Positions 26,112-34,455 of a stretch of DNA of 64,000 bases are shown here, piece by piece. The position numbers were made by a program, and so were the translations under genes. The notes beneath the pieces were generated by a model. It saw nothing but the letters and a program-made list of their open reading frames with translations, had not been told where the DNA came from and searched no databases. Numbering within the stretch: the first letter of the stretch is position 1; each line of letters starts with the position of its first letter. This stretch comes from CAVTWH01 sp963850915. Its GTDB lineage: Bacteria; Actinomycetota; Actinomycetes; Mycobacteriales; Micromonosporaceae. The stretch lies in NCBI GenBank assembly GCA_963850915.1, contig CAWKND010000010.1, forward strand, positions 558,001 through 622,000, given 5' to 3'.

Positions 26112-26917
26112 GACGCTTCCTCCGCACCGTTCTCGGTACCCAGGTAGGCGGCCGTGACCGCGCCCGAGTCCCGGATCTCGGCCGGCGTACCGCGCGCGAT
26201 GACCCGGCCGAAGTCGAGCACCGTGATCGCGTCGCAGACCGACATCACCAGGTCGAGATGGTGCTCGACGAGCATCACCGCGCACGGGCTGTCGGCGTCG
26301 CCGGGCAGCTGCCGGATCAGCGCGCCGAGTTCGTCGATCTCACCGGCGGCAAGTCCAGCGGCCGGCTCGTCGAGCAGTAGCAGCCGGGGTCGCGCGATCA
26401 GCGCCCGGGCCAGCGCGACCCGCTTCTGCGCGGCGTACGGGACGGCGACCGGGAGCTGCCGGGCGTACCGGGCCACGCCCAGCTGTTCCAGGTGGCGCAT
26501 CGCCTCAGCACGCAGTTGCCGCTCGTCCCGGTCGGCTCGCGGCAGGGCGAACAGTGTCGAGGCGAAGCCGGTGCGCGCCCGTACCGTCGCCCCCACCAGT
26601 ACGTTCTCCAGCACGGTGAGCCCGGCGAAGAGCCGTACGCTCTGCAGCGTCCGGCCGATGCCGAGCCGGGCCAGCTGGTGCGGCTTCGCCCGCAGCGGCG
26701 CCCCGTCCCAGGTCAGTGCACCGTGGGTGGGGCGGACCAGGCCGCAGACGACGTTGAACAGGGTGGTCTTGCCGGCGCCGTTGGGCCCGATGACCCCGAC
26801 AACCTGCCCGGGCGGTACCTCCAGCGAGACGTCGTCCAGTGCCCGCAGCCCGCCGAAGCGGACGCCCACGCCGGCCAGGCGTAGTCCTGTGGGGAGGGTC
26901 GTCGTCTGCACAGTCAC
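26108..26917 (-). CDS. livG: Branched-chain amino acid ABC transporter ATPase, LivG type
   Basis: A 269-residue ATPase, first gene of the operon. Walker A GPNGAGKTT, Walker B LLLLDEPAAGLAAGE and the H-loop LVEHHLDLVMSVCD are intact. The C-terminal ARGTPAEIRDSGAVTAAYLG is the LivG tail. The ABC signature is degenerate: the usual LSYGQQ stretch reads VPYAAQKR, lacking the conserved Ser and Gly. In such a heterodimer one of the two ATP sites may therefore be weak. It starts with GTG at 26917, downstream of a plausible sigma-70 promoter. Confidence 0.9.
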   Translation of the reverse strand: MTVQTTTLPTGLRLAGVGVRFGGLRALDDVSLEVPPGQVVGVIGPNGAGKTTLFNVVCGLVRPTHGALTWDGAPLRAKPHQLARLGIGRTLQSVRLFAGLTVLENVLVGATVRARTGFASTLFALPRADRDERQLRAEAMRHLEQLGVARYARQLPVAVPYAAQKRVALARALIARPRLLLLDEPAAGLAAGEIDELGALIRQLPGDADSPCAVMLVEHHLDLVMSVCDAITVLDFGRVIARGTPAEIRDSGAVTAAYLGTENGAEEAS

Positions 26918-26966
26918 CGCCTCGTCATTGAGAGGTACCGTCGAGTAGCAAACTATTTACACCGCG

Positions 26967-26994
26967 AGTGTACGAACCCAGCCCGGACAATCAA
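26967..26994 (-). promoter_or_regulatory. Candidate vegetative promoter of the liv operon
   Basis: Reading on the minus strand, a TTGATT -35 box (26989-26994) and a TACACT -10 box (26967-26972) are separated by 16 bp. They lie about 50 bp upstream of the livG start. No other promoter-like pair is as good in this 206-bp spacer. Confidence 0.45.
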
Positions 26995-27123
26995 TGGCCT
27001 GTGACCGCTCCGTTACGAGCGTGACCAACTCGTAGCACCCGCCGGCTCTCCTTCGGCTGACCCGACGCCGTTCAGCTGCGAGTAAGGCATGAATGTCGGA
27101 CCGGCTCAGTACGATCAACCGCT

Positions 27124-27564
27124 ATGACGCCTCCCGCCCCCCGGACCGCGTCGGTCACCGAAGCGCCCGCCGCAGACTCCGATCTGTTGACCGACATCGA
27201 TGACGAAGTCGACTCCGATGTGGTCGGCACACTCCGCCGTCCGCCCGTCCCGCGCACGGATGGTGATCCGGTCGCAGCCGACCCGGACAGCCCGCCAGCC
27301 GGGCCGCAGGCCGGGTCAGCGGACGGGCTCACCGACCGGGAACGCCAGATTCTCGCCTTCGAGCGCCAGTGGTGGAAGCACGCCGGCGCGAAGGAGCAAG
27401 CCATCCGGGACCTGTTCGAGGTCTCCTCAACACGCTACTACCAGCTGGTCAACGCGTTACTGGACAATCCCGGGGCACTCGCCTACGACCCGGTACTCGT
27501 CCGCCGGCTGCGCCGGTTACGCGCCACCCGATCACGCGCCCGCAGCGCCGGGCGGACCGGCTGA
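27124..27564 (+). CDS. DUF3263 domain protein
   Basis: A 146-residue protein with a disordered Asp/Pro-rich N-terminus and a C-terminal DUF3263 domain (about 72-130: LTDRERQILAFERQWWKHAG, then YYQLVNALLDNP). The domain looks like a small helix-turn-helix found only in actinobacteria, so DNA binding is plausible but unproven. Two Leu codons are TTA (near 27454 and 27517), rare in such genomes and often a sign of bldA-dependent expression. The next gene begins 1 bp after its stop. Confidence 0.82.
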   Translation: MTPPAPRTASVTEAPAADSDLLTDIDDEVDSDVVGTLRRPPVPRTDGDPVAADPDSPPAGPQAGSADGLTDRERQILAFERQWWKHAGAKEQAIRDLFEVSSTRYYQLVNALLDNPGALAYDPVLVRRLRRLRATRSRARSAGRTG

Positions 27565-27565
27565 C

Positions 27566-28276
27566 ATGACGGTGGCCATCTCGGCACACCAGGGCGGCGG
27601 CGAACACGCCCCGGCCGGTAGCTGGGCGGCCTATCAATCGGCACTGGAGCTCGGCGTCGACTACGTCGAGTTCGACGTCCGGCGTACCCGTGACGGCGCC
27701 CTGGTCGTCTACCACGACAAGCGCGCCGAGGCGGCCGGCCTGCGCCCATTCGAGCTGACCCGGGACGAACTGCTGGCGGCGGCCGGTGGCGAGCTGCCGA
27801 CGCTGCGGGACATGCTCGAGCTGCTGGCCGGCCGGGCCAAGGCACACATCGACGTGAAGGAGCCGGGCTACGAGTCCGAAGTGGTCACCGCGGCGCTGGA
27901 CGTGCTGGGGCCGAACGGTTTCCTGGTCACCGGCGAGGACGCGGTGGTGGCCGGGGTGAAGCGGGCCGCGGCCGGGGTACGCGCCGCGCTGTCACTGGGC
28001 CGGGGGCCACATGAGATCCCCCTCTCCCAGCTGCTGCGGGTACGCGGCTCGGAGTGGTGGCCGATCCGGCGGGTACGCGCCTGCGGCGCTGATGCCGTGG
28101 CCCTGCACCACCGGCTGGCACGCGCGGGCACGCTGCGTACCGTCGCCCGGGCCGGCATCCCGGCACTGATCTGGACGGTCAACGATCCGACACTGATCCG
28201 CCGCTTCGTACACGATCCCCGGGTCGAGGTACTCGTCACCGAGCGCCCCAAGCTGGCCCTCCAGGAGCGCGGCTGA
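27566..28276 (+). CDS. Glycerophosphodiester phosphodiesterase-like protein with altered active-site loop
   Basis: A 236-residue TIM-barrel of the GDPD family. The conserved metal and substrate residues are seen in DYVEFDVRRTRDGALVVYHD (Glu, Asp and His-Asp), with a Lys in HIDVKEPG and the C-terminal WTVNDP. The usual opening HRG...PENT is replaced by HQGG...APAGS, losing the Arg, Glu and Asn. Catalysis could be altered or lost, or another Glu may substitute. No signal peptide is present, so it is cytoplasmic. It lies 1 bp after the DUF3263 gene and is probably co-translated. Confidence 0.78.
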   Translation: MTVAISAHQGGGEHAPAGSWAAYQSALELGVDYVEFDVRRTRDGALVVYHDKRAEAAGLRPFELTRDELLAAAGGELPTLRDMLELLAGRAKAHIDVKEPGYESEVVTAALDVLGPNGFLVTGEDAVVAGVKRAAAGVRAALSLGRGPHEIPLSQLLRVRGSEWWPIRRVRACGADAVALHHRLARAGTLRTVARAGIPALIWTVNDPTLIRRFVHDPRVEVLVTERPKLALQERG

Positions 28277-28466
28277 TCGGCCGTTTCCGGGTAGCCGCTC
28301 GGCTCGTTTTCAGTGTGCGCAAAGGTTCATCTCGGGGGCACCGAGCGGTGGTCTACGCGCTGTAATGTGCTCGGGTGCGCCTCAACTTCCCCTGGGTACC
28401 AGCTGCGCGTTCGCTGGTAATTTCGCGCGCACCTGAAGCCGCCGCAGCGCTCCGGTCCGGCCCGAA

Positions 28467-29873
28467 ATGAAGATCGGCGCGAGGGGTATCCCGCGGGTAG
28501 CGGCCGGCCTCGCCGACCAGGCCGTGATCGCGTGCGCCAACGCGGCCACCACGATCCTCGGCCTGGCGCTGCTGGACCGTGATCGGGCCGGCGGCATGGT
28601 GCTCTCGCTCGGCCTCGGCTACCTGGTCCTCACCCTCGGGCGGGCGTTCGTCGGCGACGTACTCGTCGCGCTGGCCGCCCGGCTGGACGGGGAGCGCCGG
28701 GAGCGGTTGGTACGCAACGGATTGGCTACTGCTGTCACCCTCGGTACCGCCGCCGCCCTGATCTTGCTTGTGGTCTGGGTGGTCCGGCCGCGCACCGGCC
28801 CGATCGACCTGCAGGACCTGATCTGGCTGGTGCCGTTCCTGCCGGCGGTGCTGCTGCACGACACCGGACGCAGCAGCTACCTGGCCAACCGGGAACAGAG
28901 CAAAGCCCTGGTGATCGACCTGGTCTGGGTGAGTTGCCAGGCGGCGGCCATGATCATCCTAATCATGCTGGGGGTACGCACAGCCGGCGCCATCCTGGCG
29001 TGTTGGGGACTCGGCGCACTGGCCGGCGCGCTGGTGTTCCTGGCGCGCAGCCGGGCCTGGCCGTGGCGCGGCAATCCACGGCACTGGCTGGGCGAGACCC
29101 GGCACCTGTCCGGGTGGTTCACCGCGACCCAGATCATCGGCCAGATCCAGGTACAGGCGGTCGGTTTCATCGTCGGCGGCCGGCTCTCCCAGGCCGACCT
29201 CTCCGGCCTGCGCGGCGGACAGACGGCGCTGATCCAGCCGGTACAGAACTTCAACACCGCGGTACAGAGCCTGATCGTGCCGAGACTTTCCCGGCTCGCC
29301 GGCGACGCCGCCACCCAGACAGGCGCAGCCGGCCAGGCCGCTGAACTGGCTCTACGGCGCCAGATCCGCCAGCTGTCACTCGCCTTCTTCGCGCTGGCAC
29401 TGGCCCTGGTCGCGACCCTGGTACCGCTGGCCCGCTACGTACTGACGCACATCAGCAAGTTCGCCGACATCGCTCCACTGGCCCTGCCGCTAGCCGTACA
29501 GGCCGGCATCTACCTGGTGGAGCTGCCCTTCGCGGCGGCGCTGCGCGGGATGCACCGGGCCCGGCTGCTGTTCGTCCGCTACGTGATCTACACCGTCGCC
29601 AGCCTCACCGGCCTGGTGATCGGTGCCGACGCGGACGGGCTGCACGGCAGCGTCTGGGGCCTGACCGTCGGGGCGGCCGTGAGCCTGCTGGTGATGGTCT
29701 CCTTCTACCTGTACGCCGCCCGCCGCATGTCCACCGCACCGGACGAGGCGGTTGCGGAGGAGGCGGTGCCTTCGACCGACGAGGCGGTACCGGCCGTACT
29801 CGCGCCTCTCAGCATCCCTGGTCAGCGCGCGCCAAGCCTCGACGAACACCCCGCCCCGGTACCCCAGCCGTAG
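28467..29873 (+). CDS. Polysaccharide/lipid flippase-like membrane protein
   Basis: A 468-residue integral membrane protein with 12-14 hydrophobic segments, resembling oligosaccharide flippases of the MATE/MurJ-like superfamily (for example GWFTATQIIGQIQVQAVGF and the paired helices around ALALVATLVPLARYVL). About 50 C-terminal residues are acidic and Pro-rich. The substrate, perhaps a lipid-linked glycan, is inferred from family only; no glycosyltransferase genes adjoin. The 190-bp upstream spacer holds no gene. It converges with the DUF6220 gene. Confidence 0.7.
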   Translation: MKIGARGIPRVAAGLADQAVIACANAATTILGLALLDRDRAGGMVLSLGLGYLVLTLGRAFVGDVLVALAARLDGERRERLVRNGLATAVTLGTAAALILLVVWVVRPRTGPIDLQDLIWLVPFLPAVLLHDTGRSSYLANREQSKALVIDLVWVSCQAAAMIILIMLGVRTAGAILACWGLGALAGALVFLARSRAWPWRGNPRHWLGETRHLSGWFTATQIIGQIQVQAVGFIVGGRLSQADLSGLRGGQTALIQPVQNFNTAVQSLIVPRLSRLAGDAATQTGAAGQAAELALRRQIRQLSLAFFALALALVATLVPLARYVLTHISKFADIAPLALPLAVQAGIYLVELPFAAALRGMHRARLLFVRYVIYTVASLTGLVIGADADGLHGSVWGLTVGAAVSLLVMVSFYLYAARRMSTAPDEAVAEEAVPSTDEAVPAVLAPLSIPGQRAPSLDEHPAPVPQP

Positions 29874-29964
29874 CACCAACGCGCTTTGCCTAGCGCGCCA
29901 GACTTTGCGGCCAGCTTCTCGCCTACTTTGTCAGTAAGCTCCTCGATCACCCTCGGCTGCTGGG

Positions 29965-30420
29965 TCATCCCTTCCGAGCTACGGCGTGGAGGTAACCGGC
30001 GATGCCCAGGATCGCGAGCCCATCGACGGCGTGTAGGCCGCCGAAGAACGCGGTGTCCTCGCCCAGACCGGCGAGGATGCTCTGAGCCAGGAAGGACAGC
30101 AGGGCCAGCACTACGGACAGGACAACGGACGACCGGCTGCGCCGGGCGATCAGCGCGAGGATGAGGATGATCAGGCTGAGCCCGCCCATCACGAACCCGA
30201 CCATGCGGTGCGGGTCGAACGCGGTCTCACCCTCGGCCCCGAGCTTCCTGCCGTTCAGGTCGAAGACGCCGAGGCCGGCCAGGAAGATCTGGACCACGCC
30301 GAGTAGCAGGAAGATCGCCAGCAGCCATTTGTACCCGACATACGCGCCACGGCGTACCCCGGTCAACGCCGGTCGGCCTGCTGCCGCCCCGCCGCCAGCG
30401 GCCACGGTATTGTCCGTCAT
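29965..30420 (-). CDS. DUF6220-like small membrane protein
   Basis: A 151-residue protein with four hydrophobic helices (WLLAIFLLLGVVQIFLAGLG, MVGFVMGGLSLIILILALI and two more) and short loops, matching the DUF6220 type. The frame is open to 30564, but the ATG at 30420 has a GGAG 9 nt before it and gives a normal family length. Function is unknown. It is the last chromosomal gene before the tRNA-targeted island. Confidence 0.65.
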   Translation of the reverse strand: MTDNTVAAGGGAAAGRPALTGVRRGAYVGYKWLLAIFLLLGVVQIFLAGLGVFDLNGRKLGAEGETAFDPHRMVGFVMGGLSLIILILALIARRSRSSVVLSVVLALLSFLAQSILAGLGEDTAFFGGLHAVDGLAILGIAGYLHAVARKG

Positions 30421-30555
30421 CTCCGCGAACTCCTTGTCGGATAGTTCCGATGCCCGTGGAATTCGATGCTGCTCGTCGAGCGACCGCCCCGATTCGCCGG
30501 AGGTCGTACCGGCTGCGGCGGGCCGAGCTTCGAGCGGTGGAGCAACAAGATCCAG

Positions 30556-30570
30556 AACTGTCAAACAGTT
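30556..30570 (-). promoter_or_regulatory. Palindrome AACTGT-N3-ACAGTT overlapping a TTGACA box
   Basis: A 15-bp perfect inverted repeat contains, on the minus strand, a consensus TTGACA -35 box. It lies about 140 bp upstream of the DUF6220-like gene. A repressor bound here would block polymerase directly; no candidate regulator is adjacent. Confidence 0.4.
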
Positions 30571-30625
30571 TAGTGGTGACCCAGCGGCGGTGGCCGGCGT
30601 TCGGCTGTTCGCCAGCTTGATCGTT

Positions 30626-30670
30626 TGGAGCCGACGAGGGGACTTGAACCCCTAACCTTCCGATTACAAG
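30626..30670 (-). repeat. Left attachment site: displaced 3' end of tRNA-Thr
   Basis: 45 bp identical to 37710-37754: the encoded CCA, discriminator base, acceptor 3' strand, T arm, variable loop and anticodon arm down to the anticodon. The match ends abruptly on both sides. It cannot make a tRNA because the 5' half is missing. Confidence 0.9.
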
Positions 30671-30772
30671 ATGGTCTATGTCCGTATTTGTGACTCTTGT
30701 CGGTGCCGTTTAGAGCGCGTCCGTCCGGATTTCGGCCCCGCGCAACCGAGCCGGTCCGAGTCGGAGCGGTGA

Positions 30773-30792
30773 GTCCAGAAACAGCCGAGCAC
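30773..30792 (+). repeat. Left copy of a 20-bp direct repeat inside the island end
   Basis: GTCCAGAAACAGCCGAGCAC here matches 37566-37585 at 19 of 20 positions. Both copies are in the same orientation, and both are preceded by a GAGCCGG(T/C)CC block at slightly different spacing. The copy lies 103 bp inside the left attachment repeat. It could be an integrase arm site or a relic of an older element end. Confidence 0.55.
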
Positions 30793-30945
30793 GCGTCGAG
30801 CACGTCGACCGAACGGCGATCACATCGAAGGTTCATCGCGTTCTTGGGCGTCACTACGTCGAGTCGCACAATGTCAAGACTGTAATGGAATGACTCCGTT
30901 CGGTAACATCGCAGGCGGTCTATTCAGCGGCAATGGGGGTCGGTC

Positions 30946-33834
30946 TTGCCGGACTGGCGCGATGAGGTCTGTTCCGCTCTGGACTTTTGGATCAATGCTG
31001 CTGGCGGCGCCGGGACGCGGGTGAGAGATCCCGTTCGTGTCGGTCGGGCTCGGCCGAGCAGCGAGCGGGGCTGGTACTCGGTCGATCTCCGGAATCATCG
31101 TGCGGATGCCGACCACGTGGAGTCGTTCCGGTTGGCCGGACCCGAGGGACTGGGGTCTGGCACGTCGTACCAGGTCATGGAATCGGTTCTGGACGGACCG
31201 CTACTCCGCGTCCGAGTGGCCGAGTTCGTCGACCTTGCCGATGCCTATCTGTGGCAGCACAAGCAGCCGGCGGCTCATCTGGTGATCAAGTTGCGGGAGG
31301 GTATCGCCGGCCTGGGTGACGCCGGACTCGCGCACGACCTCGCTCTGGGGCGACTGGCGCCCGCACCGCGAGTGTCAGGCACGGTCGCGGGATTCACGCC
31401 ACGGCAGAACGAGGCGTACGCGTCGTGCTTCGCACCGGGCGTACGCCTTGTCTGGGGCCCGCCGGGTACCGGCAAGACGCGGGTACTTTCCGAAGCGATC
31501 TCCACGCTGTTGGCCGATGGCCGACGGGTGCTGCTGGTCTCGTCGACCAACATCGCCGTCGACAACGCCCTTCTTGGTGTGGTGCGGCAACGTCGACATC
31601 GCCCGGGTGACCTACTCCGGGTAGGCCCGCCTCACCATCCTGACGTGCTCAAACATCCGGACGTCTGCCTACCTCACCTGGTACGGAGTCGGCTCGCCCA
31701 AGTAGAGGAGAAGAGGCGTCTCCTGGAACAGGCCATCCTGACGATTCGTGACCGCGAGGGTGAACTCGCCGCGCTCCACCAGGCGGTCGAGGGGTTCGAT
31801 CGGGCAGGCTATCGGAGCGCTGTGGACCTCATTGCCGCAGAGGACACCATCGCCGAACTGGCTCAGGCCCTCACCACTGCGCAAGAAGTGGTCGGTACCC
31901 GACAGCGGGACGCAGCGGACCGGCTTCGAGACCTCACGGATGCCAGCGAGCAGGCACACGGGATGACGGATTCCCGGGCGGTGTACGAACGTATCGACCA
32001 GATGCTGGGCGAGCTCGGCGACCAGGTAGCGGCGGCTGACGCGCTCAGTGGACAGGCACTGACGGCCTGGCACGAGGCAGACCTGGCCCAGGCACAGCTC
32101 GACAGCCTGGCAGAGGGTAGCTTTTTCGCGCGCATCCGCTCGGGGGCAAGCAGTCGACAGCACCAGCATGTAGCCGACGCTGCGAGGGTCAACGCCGAGC
32201 ATCTTGCCGTGGAGGCCGAGCGGGGGCAGGCGCTTGTCGAGCGACGAAGAACGGCGATCCAGGCCGATGCCCGCCGTTGGGCCACGACGGCGGCACACAG
32301 TCGGACCCAGATCGCCGAGGCTGGCCAGCGAGTACGGGACGCCGAGCGCACTCACGCTGAGGCATCCACTCTCCTGCGCCGGGCCAAAGAAGAGTTGGAC
32401 CGAGCCCAGCAAGCCCTGCTGAAGGCAGAGTCCCGACCACGAGCGACCGCCGCCCAGCGGGAGATGGTCCGCACGGCAGACGCGCACGACTTGCCAGGCC
32501 TGGCGCGCAAGACCGACGCTCTGCGGGAACTGGTATCGCGCGACAAGCCGGAACGCACGCGGCTGGAACAGCAGCACGCGAAGGTTCAGGACCAGCTCGA
32601 CCACCTGCGACGCGACGCCGAGGGCACGCTGATCAAGCGCGCGAACCTGGTGGCGACGACGCTCGCCCGGTTGAGGACGAACAAGGCCCTCATGGACGGC
32701 CCGTATGACATCGTTCTCGTCGACGAGGTCGGGGCGGCCACCCTGCCGGAGGTACTCCTCGCGGTCGCCCGCGCGTCACGAACCGCGGTTCTCCTCGGCG
32801 ACTTCATGCAGCTCGGCGCGATCGCCCATCCCACGGTCGCCAAGGCAAGCCGACCCGACGTAGAGCGTTGGCTTCGACGTGACGTCTTCGAGCACTGTGG
32901 CATCGTCACGCCGACCCAGGCGCAGGCCCACGCGGGATGCACGGCACTCGAGACCCAGCACAGGTTCGGTCCCGACATCATGGGGTTGGCCAACTCCGTG
33001 GCCTACGGCGGGCTCCTGAGAGCCGGCGACGGCATGCGACCCCATGCGCCGGATGATCCAGAGGTCGTGTTCATCGACGTCGACGGGCTGGGAGACATCG
33101 CCAAGATACGCGCAACCGGCCGAGCCCGTGGCTGGTGGCCGGCGGGCGCGCTGATCAGTCGAGTGCTGACCGACTACCACCGAAAGCGCAGCGAGCTGGT
33201 CGGCATCGTCACGCCCTACAGTGACCAGGTCGAGGCAACGCTTGAAGCCCTCCGCGACCAGGAAGAGTCGACCGCCGGCGTGACCGAAGTGGGTACAGCG
33301 CACCGCTTCCAGGGTCGCGAGTTCCCGATCGTCATCTTCGACCTCGTGGAGGACGAGTACGACGCGCGGTGGATGGCCTCCGCAACACCAGGTGGCAGTT
33401 CCTGGGATCGTGACGGCGTCCGCTTGTTCAACGTCGCCGTGACGCGTACCCAGACCCGGCTGTACCTGATCGGCAGTCGCAAGCGGGTCAACGTGGCAAG
33501 TGCCGGTACCCCCTTGGCCCACGTGGCCGAACTCCTGAGGTCGGGCCGGGCACGCGCGGTCGCGGCCTCGTACCTCATCACACCGACCGGCGCGCCGACT
33601 CCCGCGGGGCTGGGTCCGTTCAGCCAGGAGTTCGCCGAGACCCTCGCCCGGCATGTCCGCGTCGACGACATCCACGACGAGCGCAGCTTCTTCGACGTCC
33701 TCGCCGAACAGCTCACCCATGCGCGGCACTCGATCTGGATGTGGGCGCCGTGGACAACCAAGCGGGTGTCATCCTCCTGCCCTGCTGGCTGCTGCCAAGG
33801 AACGCGGCGTCTCCACGACGGTGTTTGTCCGTGA
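30946..33834 (+). CDS. SF1 helicase with coiled-coil insertion; N-terminal part of a helicase-PLD protein
   Basis: A UPF1/COG1112-type superfamily 1 helicase, open for 962 codons from a TTG at 30946. Walker A GPPGTGKT (171-178), Walker B VLVDEVG (Asp593, Glu594), motif III GDFMQL (about 619), motif V GTAHRFQGREFPIV (about 784) and motif VI NVAVTRT (about 829) are present. A long charged coiled coil (about 245-545) separates Walker A from B. Residues after about 890 begin a phospholipase-D domain (HARHSIWMWAPWTTKR), which breaks by a +1 shift near 33765-33779 and continues in the next frame. Helicase plus PLD in one chain is the layout of Mokosh type II anti-phage proteins. Confidence 0.82.
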   Translation: MPDWRDEVCSALDFWINAAGGAGTRVRDPVRVGRARPSSERGWYSVDLRNHRADADHVESFRLAGPEGLGSGTSYQVMESVLDGPLLRVRVAEFVDLADAYLWQHKQPAAHLVIKLREGIAGLGDAGLAHDLALGRLAPAPRVSGTVAGFTPRQNEAYASCFAPGVRLVWGPPGTGKTRVLSEAISTLLADGRRVLLVSSTNIAVDNALLGVVRQRRHRPGDLLRVGPPHHPDVLKHPDVCLPHLVRSRLAQVEEKRRLLEQAILTIRDREGELAALHQAVEGFDRAGYRSAVDLIAAEDTIAELAQALTTAQEVVGTRQRDAADRLRDLTDASEQAHGMTDSRAVYERIDQMLGELGDQVAAADALSGQALTAWHEADLAQAQLDSLAEGSFFARIRSGASSRQHQHVADAARVNAEHLAVEAERGQALVERRRTAIQADARRWATTAAHSRTQIAEAGQRVRDAERTHAEASTLLRRAKEELDRAQQALLKAESRPRATAAQREMVRTADAHDLPGLARKTDALRELVSRDKPERTRLEQQHAKVQDQLDHLRRDAEGTLIKRANLVATTLARLRTNKALMDGPYDIVLVDEVGAATLPEVLLAVARASRTAVLLGDFMQLGAIAHPTVAKASRPDVERWLRRDVFEHCGIVTPTQAQAHAGCTALETQHRFGPDIMGLANSVAYGGLLRAGDGMRPHAPDDPEVVFIDVDGLGDIAKIRATGRARGWWPAGALISRVLTDYHRKRSELVGIVTPYSDQVEATLEALRDQEESTAGVTEVGTAHRFQGREFPIVIFDLVEDEYDARWMASATPGGSSWDRDGVRLFNVAVTRTQTRLYLIGSRKRVNVASAGTPLAHVAELLRSGRARAVAASYLITPTGAPTPAGLGPFSQEFAETLARHVRVDDIHDERSFFDVLAEQLTHARHSIWMWAPWTTKRVSSSCPAGCCQGTRRLHDGVCP

Positions 33835-34393
33835 TCCCGCAGACCAGACTCAGCGCAAGCCGGAGCATCAGAAGTTCCTCGCCGACGTCCGGCGGGCCGC
33901 CGACTCGGTCGTCGAGATCAATGACATGCACCAGAAGATCGTGATCCTCGACGAGGAGACCGTGCTATTGGGAAGCCTCAATGTGCTGTCGCAGAGCCGG
34001 ACCCGGGAAGTCATGATCACGATGCGGGGTGGACACTTCGCCCGGAAGCTGCTTGAACACGAGCATGCCGCTGAGTTCTCCCGTCCACCCAGGTGCGGCT
34101 CCTGTCAGGGCACGAGCGTGGATCTGCGCAGGCGCCGCAACGGCGAGTGGTACTGGCGCTGCTACTCCAAGACCTGCCCGCAACGGACGGGCGGTAGCAG
34201 GCAGAGCTGGACCATCCCGGCGCTGGCCAACGCCGGTGTCCCACCCGAGAGAGTGCGCGAACCGGGGAATGCTGGCAGGACCACCGCGGATCCAGCGACT
34301 CCTCGACCACACATGGACCGGTTCCATGACGGGAGGCCGTGTCAGCCCATCATCCACTTCGACGTGCGAAGGATGCAGGACCATGCCTCCTAG
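33779..34393 (+). pseudogene. Frame-shifted PLD nuclease domain and zinc ribbon, C-terminal part of the helicase gene
   Basis: Directly after the break, the next frame reads ALLAAAKERGVSTTVFV and gives one complete HKD motif: His-x-Lys in MHQKIVILD and GSLN about 12 residues on. A zinc ribbon follows (CGSC, then CYSKTC about 20 residues on). There is no separate start codon or ribosome-binding site. The joined protein would be 1148 residues. A single HKD motif means the nuclease would act as a dimer. Either the gene is broken or one base is a sequencing insertion. Confidence 0.75.
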
Positions 34394-34418
34394 CGGCGCA
34401 CGGTGCCCAGATAGCGAG

Positions 34419-34448
34419 GCCTAGCACGGTTGGCCTTGCGTGCTAGGC
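34419..34448 (+). promoter_or_regulatory. Operator-like inverted repeat upstream of the toxin-antitoxin-like pair
   Basis: GCCTAGCAC at 34419-34427 and GTGCTAGGC at 34440-34448 form a perfect 9-bp inverted repeat with a 12-bp spacer. It ends 7 bp before the GTG at 34456. Position and symmetry suggest autoregulation by the first gene's helix-turn-helix protein, as in AbiE systems. TAGGCT within the right arm could serve as a -10 box of a near-leaderless transcript. Confidence 0.6.
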
Positions 34449-34455
34449 TCGTTCT

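Noticed and set aside
30626..30670. A second tRNA-Thr gene
   Set aside because: Only the 3' 45 nt are present; the 5' acceptor strand and D arm are missing, so it is an attachment-site remnant.
30570..30869. A 99-codon minus-strand frame crossing the left attachment site, possibly an integrase end
   Set aside because: Part of it is simply translated tRNA sequence (NRKVRGSSPLVGS) and no recombinase catalytic motif is present.
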